Assembly (NCBI RefSeq): GCF_014843845.1
Contig: NZ_JHQS01000051.1
Coordinates: 248,001-312,000, forward strand
Length of the DNA stretch: 64,000 nucleotides
Reading direction: 5' to 3'
Source: Mesorhizobium amorphae
GTDB taxonomy: Bacteria > Pseudomonadota > Alphaproteobacteria > Rhizobiales > Rhizobiaceae
Shown one piece after another: positions 16,483-25,032 of the stretch (positions within the stretch are counted from its first letter, which is position 1; each line of letters starts with the position of its first letter). Position numbers and translations under genes: made by a program. A model generated the notes under the pieces. It searched no databases and had not been told where the DNA came from. It saw only the letters and a program-made list of their open reading frames with translations.

Positions 16483-18225
16483 TCAGGCCTGTTTGGCGCG
16501 GTCGCCCACGCCTCGCGCGTGGCGGTCGGGTTGCAGTCGCATCAAATTGCTGCCGCTGAGCTGAGCGACGACGGCGTCAATCTCCTCATCCATGCGCTGC
16601 CGACTCCAGCCGAGCGCCTGGCCTGCAACCGAGGCGATCTGCTGCAGGTCGCTCGTCGTCAGGGAACCGCTGATTGCCAGGGTCGTGCGCCGCATGACGA
16701 TGTCGGCGAGATGTTCGACGAATTCGTTGCGGACGATGTAGTCGATCTCGAACAGGCTGTAGTCGTTCGCATCCGGCAAGCGGTCTTCATTGCCGGATGC
16801 GCTCCGGTGGCGCGCAATCAGGGCTGCGCTGGCTCCGTAGCGCGACAGCAACTGGTCGAGGCGAGCCACGTCGATGCCGCTGGCCGATGCGGCATCGGCC
16901 AGCCAGGTTGCGCGCGCGGCTGCGTCCATGGGAAAACCCTTGCCGCCACCGATCGGCATCGATTGCGTGCTCGCCTTGCGCTTGCTGCCGAGCCGATCGA
17001 GCACGGTGTCGGCGACTTCCTCGGCGAAACCGCGAAACGTCGTCCATTTGCCGCCGATCAGCGAGATGATCGGGAAGGGCCGTGAGGGATCCGGCTCGGC
17101 GACGGGCGCTGAATGATCCCGGCTGATCAGGCCGGGGATCGAGGCGTCGGATGACGGCAAGGGCCTGATGCCGCTATAGGCATAGACGATCTGGTCGCGT
17201 CCGAAGCTCATGCCCGGCAGGAGCGTGCGCACGCTTTCGAGCAGATAGTCGATCTCCTCCGGCTCGCAACGGACCGTGTCTGGGTTGTCGGCCGGAAGGT
17301 CCGTAGAACCGACAAGCGCCTTGCCGAGATAGTCGTAGACGAGACAGATACGGCCGTCGTCGGCCTCGAAATAGAGCATGCGCCCAGCCAGGCATTGCAC
17401 CAGCGCATCGTGCTTCAGGAGGATGTGCGAGCCCTTGGTTCCACCGATCATTTTCGACGGTGCGCCGAGCGCGGCGTTGACATGGTCGATCCATGGACCG
17501 GTGGCGTTGACGACCAGCTTCGGCCGCAGCGAAAACGCGCCGCCATTGTCCCGCTTGAACGTCAGCACCCCGTTCGAGGCGGAGATCAGCGACGTGTAGT
17601 TGGCCGCGCTGGAGCCTGCATTGGCCTCAAGTCCGTCGGCGACCAGCTCGACCACCAGCCGTTCGGGGTGGCTGATCTTGGCGTCGTAATAGGTGCCGGT
17701 GGCGACGATCGATCCGGTCAGCGCCGGCATGTCGCGCAGCGCCTTGCTTCGCCCGACCAGCCGGTGGCGCGGCATGACCCGGTGCCGCGAGCCGTAGAAA
17801 TCGTAGATCATCAGGCCGATCTTGATGAGGATGGCGCCTCGGCTGCGCGGTGCGCTGGTCGAGCCGAGCAGCGTGCGCAGCGCCGCCCACATGCCCTTGC
17901 CCCAGGAAAAGATCGGGATGACTGTCGGCAGCGGGCTGACATAGTGCGGCGCGTTCTTGAGCAGCAGGTTGCGCTCCAGCGTCGACTGCGCCACCAGCCC
18001 GAACTCGCCGGTCTCCAGGTATTTCAGCCCGCCATGGATCAGGCGTGAGGGCGCGGCACTGGTGCCCGAGCCGAAATCCGCTTTGTCGACGATAAAGCAG
18101 TTGACACCTTGCGCGCAGAGATCGCGAAACAGGCCGGCCCCGTTGATGCCGGCACCGAGAATGACGACCTCGACATCGCCGGCTTTGCCGGCCAGAGCGT
18201 CCTCCCGGGTTTCGTCGGGCTTCAT
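16483..18225 (-). CDS. GlpD-like FAD-dependent polyol-phosphate dehydrogenase
   Basis: A 580-residue flavoprotein of the glycerol-3-phosphate dehydrogenase family. FAD-binding VVILGAGINGAG lies at residues 20-31, followed by GSGTSAAPSRLIHGGLKYLE, the FAD ribityl-site motif of GlpD, and LIGGKWTTFRGFAEEVAD. A C-terminal DAO_C helical domain spans about residues 410-540. It should oxidise glycerol-3-phosphate or a related polyol phosphate at the membrane, passing electrons to quinone. Its ATG overlaps the DeoR stop by 4 bases, and the kinase precedes that, so phosphorylation then oxidation is encoded in order. Erythritol-type EryB enzymes belong to the same family. Confidence 0.8.
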   Translation of the reverse strand: MKPDETREDALAGKAGDVEVVILGAGINGAGLFRDLCAQGVNCFIVDKADFGSGTSAAPSRLIHGGLKYLETGEFGLVAQSTLERNLLLKNAPHYVSPLPTVIPIFSWGKGMWAALRTLLGSTSAPRSRGAILIKIGLMIYDFYGSRHRVMPRHRLVGRSKALRDMPALTGSIVATGTYYDAKISHPERLVVELVADGLEANAGSSAANYTSLISASNGVLTFKRDNGGAFSLRPKLVVNATGPWIDHVNAALGAPSKMIGGTKGSHILLKHDALVQCLAGRMLYFEADDGRICLVYDYLGKALVGSTDLPADNPDTVRCEPEEIDYLLESVRTLLPGMSFGRDQIVYAYSGIRPLPSSDASIPGLISRDHSAPVAEPDPSRPFPIISLIGGKWTTFRGFAEEVADTVLDRLGSKRKASTQSMPIGGGKGFPMDAAARATWLADAASASGIDVARLDQLLSRYGASAALIARHRSASGNEDRLPDANDYSLFEIDYIVRNEFVEHLADIVMRRTTLAISGSLTTSDLQQIASVAGQALGWSRQRMDEEIDAVVAQLSGSNLMRLQPDRHARGVGDRAKQA

Positions 18226-18998
18226 GGCGTCTTTGTCTTGACGATGCGCAGCCTGACGCCCGCCTGCTCAAGCGTTTGCGCATGCCTGTCGCTGATGCCA
18301 TCGGTGACCAGGACCGCCTCGAAGCTTGTCAGCTCGTCGAGCACATGCAAGGCGACCTTGTCGAACTTGGAATGGTCGACAAGCAGCACGCGCTTGATCG
18401 CAGCGGCCATCATCGCCTGCTTGACCCGCACGACATGCTGATCCTGGATAAAGGCCGTGGTGCCGCTGATCGCCGACGCAGAACAGATCAAAAGGTTGGC
18501 GCGCAGCCGCGAGATCGCATTCTCGCAGACGATGCCGATATAGGCATTGTAGGTGCGATGGTACTGGCCGCCGAGGCAGATGAAGTCGATGTCGTCGACA
18601 TTGGTCAGGAGTGCGGCGGTCGAGACGCTGTTGGTGATGACGGTCAGCGGTTTGACCTCGAGCAGCAGCGGCGCGACGGCATTTGCCGTGGTGGAATCGT
18701 CCAGGATCACCGCTTGCCCGGGCTCGACATAGTCCATGGCGGCGCGGGCCAGCGCGTCCTTTTCGGCCCTGCCCACCGTCACCCGGTAACGGAAGGCGCT
18801 TTCATAGAGACCCGACGGCTGCACGGTGACGGCGCCATGCAGCTTTCTGAGCACGCCCTGATGCGCCAGCTGGTCGATGTGGCGGTGGATTGTCATGCGC
18901 GACACGCCGAAATGCTCGACCAGATCGTCGATGCGCACCTGGCCGAGCTTGATGACATACTCGGCGATCTCTTCGCGCCGTTCGTCGGCCTTGATCAT
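18222..18998 (-). CDS. DeoR/GlpR-family transcriptional regulator
   Basis: A 258-residue repressor. The N-terminal DeoR helix-turn-helix reads VRIDDLVEHFGVSRMTIHRH (about residues 18-37), followed by LRKLHGAV, and the effector domain contains ILDDSTTANAVAPLLL and the IFICLGGQ-like LGGQYHRTYNAYIG, as in regulators that sense sugar phosphates. The ATG at 18998 overlaps the kinase stop by 4 bases; a longer upstream frame is a kinase shadow. It probably controls both operons of this cluster through the repeated motif at 16291-16333 and 20681-20723. Confidence 0.85.
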   Translation of the reverse strand: MIKADERREEIAEYVIKLGQVRIDDLVEHFGVSRMTIHRHIDQLAHQGVLRKLHGAVTVQPSGLYESAFRYRVTVGRAEKDALARAAMDYVEPGQAVILDDSTTANAVAPLLLEVKPLTVITNSVSTAALLTNVDDIDFICLGGQYHRTYNAYIGIVCENAISRLRANLLICSASAISGTTAFIQDQHVVRVKQAMMAAAIKRVLLVDHSKFDKVALHVLDELTSFEAVLVTDGISDRHAQTLEQAGVRLRIVKTKTP

Positions 18999-20530
18999 TC
19001 CGTGACCCCCATGCTTTGCCCCGCAAGGCTTTCGATCTCCGCCCATTTCGGCCTGAGCTGCTCGGCGATGCGGCCATAAAGAGAATACCGCTCGTCGAAA
19101 ACGGCGCTGCGCTCCGGGTCCGGCAGATACTGCCGGCTCACCGTGCAGGTTGCGTGCGCGCCCTCCTGCGGCGAGGCGAACAGGCCGACCGCCGCGCCGG
19201 CGCAAAGTGCGGCGCCGAAGGCCGCCGCCTCATCGGTCGAGGTCACGCTGACCGGGACCTTGAGCACGTCGGCGAACATCTGCGCGAGGGCCGGATTGCG
19301 CGAGCCGCCGCCGGTCAGCCGTACCTCGCGAACGGCAAAGCCGTCGCGGAGGGCTTCGACGTGGGTGCGGTGGTTGAAGACGATGCCTTCCAGCACCGCC
19401 TTCAACATGTCGCCGCGGTCGTGCCAGCCGCGCAGGCCAACGAAGCTGGCGCTGGCGGCATTGCCGTAGGGCGAGCCGAACAGATAGGGGTGGAAGAGCA
19501 GGGTCGACGGCTTCTTCAGCGCCGCATCGATTTCCGCCGCCAGCCTTTCGTGGATCGAGCCGCCGGTCCGTTTGGCTTCCTCCTGCTCGGCGCGGCAGAG
19601 CGTGTCGAGGAACCAGTCGTAGTTGGCCGTCGAGGCCGGCGAGATCGACATGTTGTTCCAGCGCCCGGGATCGATGGCGTTGCGGCAGAACCAGCGGGCG
19701 TCGACGCGCGGTTCGCTGGAAACCACTTCGTTGATCGAATAGGTGCCGGCGACGATGCTGACCACACCGTCTTCATGGCCGCCAATGCCGAGCGCCGAGG
19801 CCGTGACGTCATGCAGGCCGCAGGCGACCGGCGTGCCTTCGGCTAGCCCGGTCAGTGCTGACGCCTCGGCGGTGACGTAGCCGGCGATGTCGGCTGGATG
19901 CAGAGCCGGCGGCAAGGCCGCGAACAGCTCGTCCAGGCCGAAGACGCGCATCGCCTCGGGCGCGTAGTTTTGCGTGCGCACATCAGTGAAGGAGGTGCTC
20001 GCCTCGGTGAGGTCGGTGGCAATAGTGCCGGTCAGGCAGAAGCGCAGCCAGTCCTTGCAGCCGACGATATGGCCGATGCGGTCGAAACGCTCCGGCGCGT
20101 GCTTTTTCAGCCAGGCGAGCAGCGCCGAGGGGGCGGAGGCATGCGGGACCTGGCCGGTGAGGGCAAGCGCCTCGGAGAAAACCGGGCCTTTTGCCCAGTC
20201 ATCGACGATTTCGCCGGCGCGGCTGTCGAGCGACAATATGCCGGGGCCGAGCGGTCGGCGCTCCTTGTCGAGCAGATAGAGGCCATCGCCATGCGCGGTC
20301 GCCGCCACCGCCTTGATGTCGCGAGCAGGCCGGCCGCTGAGCGCGATCGCTTCGCCGATCGCTTCGGCGGTCGCTTGCCAGAGGCCCGCTATGTCGCGCT
20401 CGACCCGGCGCGGCTGCGGCATCGACTGCGGCACGCGCCGCCGCGCCACCGAAAGCTGCGAACCGTCGGCGTCGAAGACCACCGCCTTCGTCACCGTCAG
20501 GCCGTTGTCGATCCCAAGCAGGCTGGCCAT
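18995..20530 (-). CDS. FGGY-family carbohydrate kinase
   Basis: A 511-residue kinase of the FGGY family: N-terminal GIDNGLTVTKAVVFDADG (phosphate-binding loop), GCKDWLRFCLTGTIATDLTEAS, and the C-terminal family signature region VRLTGGGSRNPALAQMFADV. It differs from GlpK and from the EryA proteins I know, so the substrate is left open (glycerol, a tetritol or pentitol, or a ketose). It is first gene of the kinase-DeoR-dehydrogenase operon, with 4-base overlaps throughout. Confidence 0.85.
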   Translation of the reverse strand: MASLLGIDNGLTVTKAVVFDADGSQLSVARRRVPQSMPQPRRVERDIAGLWQATAEAIGEAIALSGRPARDIKAVAATAHGDGLYLLDKERRPLGPGILSLDSRAGEIVDDWAKGPVFSEALALTGQVPHASAPSALLAWLKKHAPERFDRIGHIVGCKDWLRFCLTGTIATDLTEASTSFTDVRTQNYAPEAMRVFGLDELFAALPPALHPADIAGYVTAEASALTGLAEGTPVACGLHDVTASALGIGGHEDGVVSIVAGTYSINEVVSSEPRVDARWFCRNAIDPGRWNNMSISPASTANYDWFLDTLCRAEQEEAKRTGGSIHERLAAEIDAALKKPSTLLFHPYLFGSPYGNAASASFVGLRGWHDRGDMLKAVLEGIVFNHRTHVEALRDGFAVREVRLTGGGSRNPALAQMFADVLKVPVSVTSTDEAAAFGAALCAGAAVGLFASPQEGAHATCTVSRQYLPDPERSAVFDERYSLYGRIAEQLRPKWAEIESLAGQSMGVTE

Positions 20531-20871
20531 GATTTTTCTCGGTCAGCGCCTGCCGGCAGGCATTGCGAATTGATGCCGAACGATGGTGGCGCTGAACATC
20601 ATGGAAATTATCCTCGCCTGGATTCGCGGCTGCGATCGCGACCGCCGGATAGACAGCGGCGGGATTCGAAGCAGCACAACTGACCATACAATTCTGTGAA
20701 TTTAACGTCAATATGTGTGATATCTGCCGGAAGACTGCACTCCGCGAGGCAAGGATATGATTATCAGACTGGTATAAAACGCTGTTTTTCTAGCTCTTGC
20801 GCGTTGCCGGCCCATCTCGCCGATCATGTTACCCCGCGCGAGACCACGAACTGCGCAAGGGAGGCCCCTCG
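20531..20871. other. Gene-free stretch between the kinase operon and cobF
   Basis: This 341-base gap between two minus-strand transcription units holds the kinase-operon promoter motif (20681-20723). The rest shows no gene, RNA or repeat that I can support. AT content rises around 20690-20800. Confidence 0.6.
20681..20723 (-). promoter_or_regulatory. Shared promoter/operator motif, kinase operon
   Basis: On the minus strand TTGACG (20711-20706), 17 bases and TATGGT (20688-20683) form a promoter about 150 bases before the kinase start. It aligns without gaps to 16291-16333 (33 of 43 identical), with identical -35, spacing and -10. Conserved TATCACA and TTCACA blocks flank and overlap the -35. 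Confidence 0.7.
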
Positions 20872-21648
20872 CTAGTTGTCCTCCGGCTCGCCGGGTTTGC
20901 GCAGCAAATAGGTGTCCATGATCCAGCCCTTTTCCATTCGGGCCTTTTCCCGGACTTCGGCGATTTCCTTGCCGACATCGCCGAGGCGGCCGGACATGAC
21001 GATCTCGTCGGGCGTGCCGAGATAGGCTCCCCAGTGGATGACCAGGTCCTCGTCATCAAGCGTGTTGAAGGCGCATTTGCCGTCGAGCATGACCACGGTA
21101 CTGCCTGCGTTCTCCGGCATGCCTTCCTGCGTCAGGCGGCGGCCGGTGGTGATCAGGACGGGGTCGCCGATGCGATTCAGCGCCATTCTGTGGCTGGCAG
21201 CCAGCGCCTGGACGGCGGTGATGCCGGGAATGACCTCGAGTGCGAATTCGACATTGCCCCGCAAACGCACACGTTCGAGGATGCGCAGCGCGCTGTCGTA
21301 GAGCGAGGGATCGCCCCAGATCAGGAAGGCGCCGCAGCCGTCTTCGGCAAGCTCGTCGCGGATCAGGCCCTCGTAGATCGCGGCGATGGCTTCGTGCCAG
21401 TCATCGACGGTGGCGCGATAGGAGGGTGACGGCTCGGCCCGCACCGGCACGTCGAACTCCACCCGGCGCGAGTCGGGGTTGGCGACGAAGCGGTCGCAGA
21501 TCTGGCGGCGCAGTTCGGCGAGATCGTTCTTCTTGGCGCCCTTGTCGGGAATGAACAGCACCTCGGCGCGGTTCAGGCCGTTGATGGCCTGGACCGTCAT
21601 ATGCTCCGGATTGCCGGCGCCGATGCCGATGACGAGAAGCTTGCGCAT
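20872..21648 (-). CDS. cobF: Precorrin-6A synthase (deacetylating)
   Basis: A 258-residue S-adenosylmethionine-dependent methylase of the aerobic cobalamin pathway; it methylates C1 of precorrin-5 and removes acetate. The tetrapyrrole methylase core is seen in LLVIGIGAGNPEHMTVQAIN (residues 4-23), FLIWGDPSLYDSALRILERV and VIPGITAVQALAA. The tail KGWIMDTYLLRKP is typical of CobF. No other cob gene is in the window, so it is away from the main cobalamin operon. Confidence 0.92.
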   Translation of the reverse strand: MRKLLVIGIGAGNPEHMTVQAINGLNRAEVLFIPDKGAKKNDLAELRRQICDRFVANPDSRRVEFDVPVRAEPSPSYRATVDDWHEAIAAIYEGLIRDELAEDGCGAFLIWGDPSLYDSALRILERVRLRGNVEFALEVIPGITAVQALAASHRMALNRIGDPVLITTGRRLTQEGMPENAGSTVVMLDGKCAFNTLDDEDLVIHWGAYLGTPDEIVMSGRLGDVGKEIAEVREKARMEKGWIMDTYLLRKPGEPEDN

Positions 21649-21799
21649 GGCGAAGTCCTGCCCGATCGGGACGCCGGTGTCCAGACTGCGTGGGACAAGC
21701 GTCCGCGGCTGCGCGAATGGCTTTGAAACGCCACATTGAAACGGCTAGATGTGATGCGCATCCGGGGTCATGCCTTGGATTGTTGCCGAAGGGGGGTCC

Positions 21800-21943
21800 A
21801 TGTTTCGCACTATCCTGACCGCAGCGCTGGCGGTTTCGGCCGCGCCGGCCTTCGCCTTCCCGATGCCCGAGCATGACATCGACATATTGCTGCTCGAGCC
21901 GTCGGACGACAGTGGCGCCGGAGAAGTCGGGAACGGCGGCTGA
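21800..21943 (+). CDS. Small secreted ORF coupled to folA
   Basis: A 47-residue ORF: MFRTILTAALAVSAAPAFAF is a clean signal peptide with A-F-A cleavage, leaving a short acidic mature peptide rich in Asp, Glu and Gly. GGGGGG lies 4-9 bases upstream. Its TGA overlaps the folA ATG by one base (TGATG), the geometry of translational coupling. It could be a genuine exported microprotein or an upstream ORF that sets folA translation. I do not recognise the sequence. Confidence 0.5.
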   Translation: MFRTILTAALAVSAAPAFAFPMPEHDIDILLLEPSDDSGAGEVGNGG

Positions 21944-22455
21944 TGGACATCGCGATCTACGTTGCCATCGCCGAAAACGGTGTGATCGGCCGAGACGGCG
22001 GGCTGCCATGGCGGCTTTCCACCGATCTCAAGCGCTTCAAGGCCGACACGATGGGCAAGCCCATCATCATGGGCCGCAAGACCTTTGAAGGCATCGGCCG
22101 GCCGTTGCCGGGCCGGCTCAACATCGTGGTGACACGCGACAAGGCCTGGCGGGCCGAGGGTGTCGAAACCGCCAACTCACTGGACGAGGCGATCAAGCTG
22201 GCGACCGTGCGCGGGCGCTGCATGGCCGGCGCCGATGAGATCTGCGTGGTCGGCGGCGGCGAGATCTACGCCCAGGCGTTGCCACTGGCCGACCGCCTGC
22301 ATGTCACCCATGTGCTGGCTTCGGTAGATGGCGACGCGCATTTCCCTTTGATCGGCCCCGAGACATGGCGCGTTGTCAGTGCTGACGACATTCCGGCCGG
22401 CGAGAAAGACAGCCACGCGACACGCTATACAGTCTATGAACGGCGCCGCGACTAG
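21943..22455 (+). CDS. folA: Dihydrofolate reductase
   Basis: A 170-residue enzyme that reduces dihydrofolate to tetrahydrofolate with NADPH. IAIYVAIAENGVIGRDGGLPWRL holds the substrate loop and the W of LPW; the acidic residue D27-type position is in LSTDLKRFK; IIMGRKTFEGIGRPLPGR and VVGGGEIYAQALPLADRL bind NADPH. It functionally pairs with thyA, which regenerates dihydrofolate. In this window thyA is 13.8 kb upstream. The hflKC-DUF2065-degP genes follow. Confidence 0.95.
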   Translation: MDIAIYVAIAENGVIGRDGGLPWRLSTDLKRFKADTMGKPIIMGRKTFEGIGRPLPGRLNIVVTRDKAWRAEGVETANSLDEAIKLATVRGRCMAGADEICVVGGGEIYAQALPLADRLHVTHVLASVDGDAHFPLIGPETWRVVSADDIPAGEKDSHATRYTVYERRRD

Positions 22456-22610
22456 GCATTGAAGACGATAAAGGGTCGCGAACCGCCCAAAACGGATGGC
22501 CGGGCAGCAGATCGCGTTGAAAGCGAGGCTTGGCGTCCCTATAGAAGAACAACATTGGATTTTGCGCCATCAGGCTGGCGCCGAGGGAATTTCCAAGCGA
22601 AAGGATATTC

Positions 22611-23729
22611 ATGCCCTGGAACGACAAGAGCGGCGGCGGCGGCCCATGGGGTGGCGGCGGCAATCAGGGACCCTGGGGGCAGGGACCCAAGGGACCGAGC
22701 GGCCCGCAGGGGTCACCTCCCGATCTGGAAGACATCATCCGGCGCGGCCAGGACAGATTGCGGCGGGCCTTGCCGGGCGGCGGCGGCGCCAGTCCGGCCG
22801 TATTCGCGCTGATCGCAGCGGCACTTGTGGTGCTGTGGGCGTTCAAGGCGGTCTATACCGTGCAGCCAGATGAGGTCGCGGTCGAACTGCGCTTCGGCAA
22901 GCCGAAGGCTGAGCTTTCCCAGCCCGGCCTGCATTTCCATTGGTGGCCTGTCGAAACGGTCGAGACCGCCAACATCGCCGAACAGCTCGTCGATATCGGC
23001 GGCGGCGGCGCGACGAGTGGCAACACGTCCGGGCTGATGCTTACCGGCGACCAGAACATCGTCAACGTCCAGTTTTCGGTGGCCTATCAGGTCTCGGATC
23101 CGAGGGCGTATCTGTTCGACGTCTCCGATCCGGACGGCATGCTGCGCCAGGTGGCCGAAAGCGCCATGCGCGAGGCTGTCGGCCGCCGGCCGGCCCAGGA
23201 CATTTTCCGCGACGACCGCCAGGGCATTGCCGCGTCGGTGCGCGAGATCATCCAGACGACGCTGGACGGCTACAAGGCCGGCCTCAACGTCAACGCCATT
23301 TCGATCGAGGATGCCGCGCCGCCGCGCGAGGTGGCCGATGCCTTTGACGAGGTGCAGCGCGCCGAGCAGGACGAGGACAAGTTCGTCGAGCAGGCCAACC
23401 AGTATTCCAACCAGAAGCTCGGCCAGGCGCGCGGCGAGGCGGCCCAGATCCGCGAAGACGCGGCCGCCTACAAGAACCGAGTCGTGCAGGAGGCCGAAGG
23501 CGAGGCGCAGCGCTTCATCTCGGTCTATGACGAATATGCCAAGGCGCCAGAGGTGACGCGCAAGCGGCTCTACCTGGAAACGATGGAGAGGGTGCTGAAG
23601 GATTCGAACAAGGTCATCGTCGAGCAGGGCAACGGGCAGGGAGTCGTTCCCTACCTGCCGCTGCCGGCACTGCAGCAGAAGGCGCCGCCGCCGGCGCCCC
23701 TGGGCGCCACGACGGGAGGAACCCAGTGA
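22611..23729 (+). CDS. hflK: FtsH protease regulator HflK
   Basis: A 372-residue membrane protein. The first 60 residues are Gly/Pro-rich (GGGGPWGGGGNQGPWG), then a single transmembrane helix (about 63-83, VFALIAAALVVLWAFKAVYT) and a SPFH/band-7 domain starting VQPDEVAVELRFGK. With HflC it forms the large periplasmic cage around FtsH that restrains proteolysis of membrane proteins. The GTG/ATG of hflC overlaps its stop. The order folA-hflK-hflC-DUF2065-degP is usual in this group. Confidence 0.93.
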   Translation: MPWNDKSGGGGPWGGGGNQGPWGQGPKGPSGPQGSPPDLEDIIRRGQDRLRRALPGGGGASPAVFALIAAALVVLWAFKAVYTVQPDEVAVELRFGKPKAELSQPGLHFHWWPVETVETANIAEQLVDIGGGGATSGNTSGLMLTGDQNIVNVQFSVAYQVSDPRAYLFDVSDPDGMLRQVAESAMREAVGRRPAQDIFRDDRQGIAASVREIIQTTLDGYKAGLNVNAISIEDAAPPREVADAFDEVQRAEQDEDKFVEQANQYSNQKLGQARGEAAQIREDAAAYKNRVVQEAEGEAQRFISVYDEYAKAPEVTRKRLYLETMERVLKDSNKVIVEQGNGQGVVPYLPLPALQQKAPPPAPLGATTGGTQ

Positions 23730-24670
23730 TGGCCAACCGTCTCCCCATCATCGCCGTCGTCGCGGCGGTCATCCTGTTCCTGATCTATTCGTCGGTCTTC
23801 GTGGTCAATGCACGCCAGCAGGCGCTCGTGCTCAGGTTCGGCGAGATCGTCGAAGTCAAGAATGAACCCGGCATCTATTTCAAGGCGCCGTTCGCCTTCT
23901 TCGATGCCGACAGCGTGCAACTGATCGAGAACCGCGTGCTGCGCTTCGACCTCGACAACATCCGCGTCCAGGTGTCGGGCGGCAAGTTTTACGAGGTCGA
24001 CGCCTTCATCGCCTATCGCATCTCGGACCCGCGCGTATTCCGTGCGGCGGTCTCCGGTCAGATCGAACTGGCCGAGGCACGGCTGCGGACGCGTCTCGAC
24101 GCGGCACTGCGCCGTGTCTACGGTCTGCGCGATTTCGAAGCGGCGCTCTCGGAAGAGCGCGCCGTGATGATGCGCGAAGTGCGCGATCAGCTGCGGCCCG
24201 ACGCCACGTCGCTCGGCCTGCAGATCGAGGATGTGCGCATTCGCCGGACCGATCTGACCGCCGAGGTTTCGCAGCAGACCTTCGACCGCATGAAGGCCGA
24301 ACGCCTGGCCGAAGCCGAGCGGCTGAGGGCGCGAGGCAATGAGGCGGCACAGCGCATCAAGGCCCGCGCCGACCGCGAAGTGGTGGAGATTGTCGCCGAG
24401 GCGCAGAAGGAATCGGAAATCCTGCGCGGCGAGGGCGAAGCCCAGCGCAGCGCGACCTTCGCGGCAGCCTACCAGCGTGATCCGGCCTTCTTCGATTTCT
24501 ACCGCTCGATGAATGCCTACGGCACAGCGCTGGACAACACCGGCACGACGATGGTGTTGTCGCCGGAATCCGAGTTCTTCCGCTACTTCCGCGATCCAAG
24601 CAGCAAGGAAGCACCGGTGACGCCAACAGCGCCCGCCGCACCGGCGGCGCAGCCGGGCACCGGCCAGTAA
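23729..24670 (+). CDS. hflC: FtsH protease regulator HflC
   Basis: A 313-residue SPFH-domain partner of HflK. An N-terminal helix (LPIIAVVAAVILFLIYSSVF) is followed by VVNARQQALVLRFGEIVEVK, DNIRVQVSGGKFYEVDAFIA and a long helix KAERLAEAERLRARGNEAAQ. The C-terminal tail is Pro/Ala-rich. ATG 23729 overlaps the hflK TGA by one base; a GTG one codon earlier is also possible. Confidence 0.93.
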   Translation: MANRLPIIAVVAAVILFLIYSSVFVVNARQQALVLRFGEIVEVKNEPGIYFKAPFAFFDADSVQLIENRVLRFDLDNIRVQVSGGKFYEVDAFIAYRISDPRVFRAAVSGQIELAEARLRTRLDAALRRVYGLRDFEAALSEERAVMMREVRDQLRPDATSLGLQIEDVRIRRTDLTAEVSQQTFDRMKAERLAEAERLRARGNEAAQRIKARADREVVEIVAEAQKESEILRGEGEAQRSATFAAAYQRDPAFFDFYRSMNAYGTALDNTGTTMVLSPESEFFRYFRDPSSKEAPVTPTAPAAPAAQPGTGQ

Positions 24671-24676
24671 CGGCCG

Positions 24677-24862
24677 GTGCAGGATTTTCTGGCAGCCATA
24701 GGTCTGGTCCTCGTTGTCGAGGGCCTGATCTATGGCGGCTTTCCGAACCTCGCCAAGAGACTGGCAGGTGAGGTGCTGTCGATGCCGGAGAATGCACTGC
24801 GCATAGCCGGGCTGGTGGCGATCGCCATCGGCGTCGGCATCGTTTGGCTGGTGCGCGGCTGA
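24677..24862 (+). CDS. DUF2065 family membrane protein
   Basis: A 61-residue protein starting at GTG 24677, six bases after hflC. It has two predicted membrane helices, FLAAIGLVLVVEGLIYGGFP and LRIAGLVAIAIGVGIVWLVR, the DUF2065 pattern. It is regularly found between hflC and degP in rhizobia, suggesting a role in envelope protein quality control, but no function is proven. Confidence 0.85.
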   Translation: MQDFLAAIGLVLVVEGLIYGGFPNLAKRLAGEVLSMPENALRIAGLVAIAIGVGIVWLVRG

Positions 24863-25032
24863 CGATGGCGACGATGGTCATGGGTGTCAGGGAAATGAGT
24901 CCCGGCGTAAACGGAGGATTTATCCTCAGCCGATAGTCATAGCCGCAAACGTGCCGTATTTTTTGCCAACATGACGCAACGCGGCGTTTTTGCGAAAGCG
25001 CTCTTCTTTTCAGAAACATCCGGAGGCCCTCG

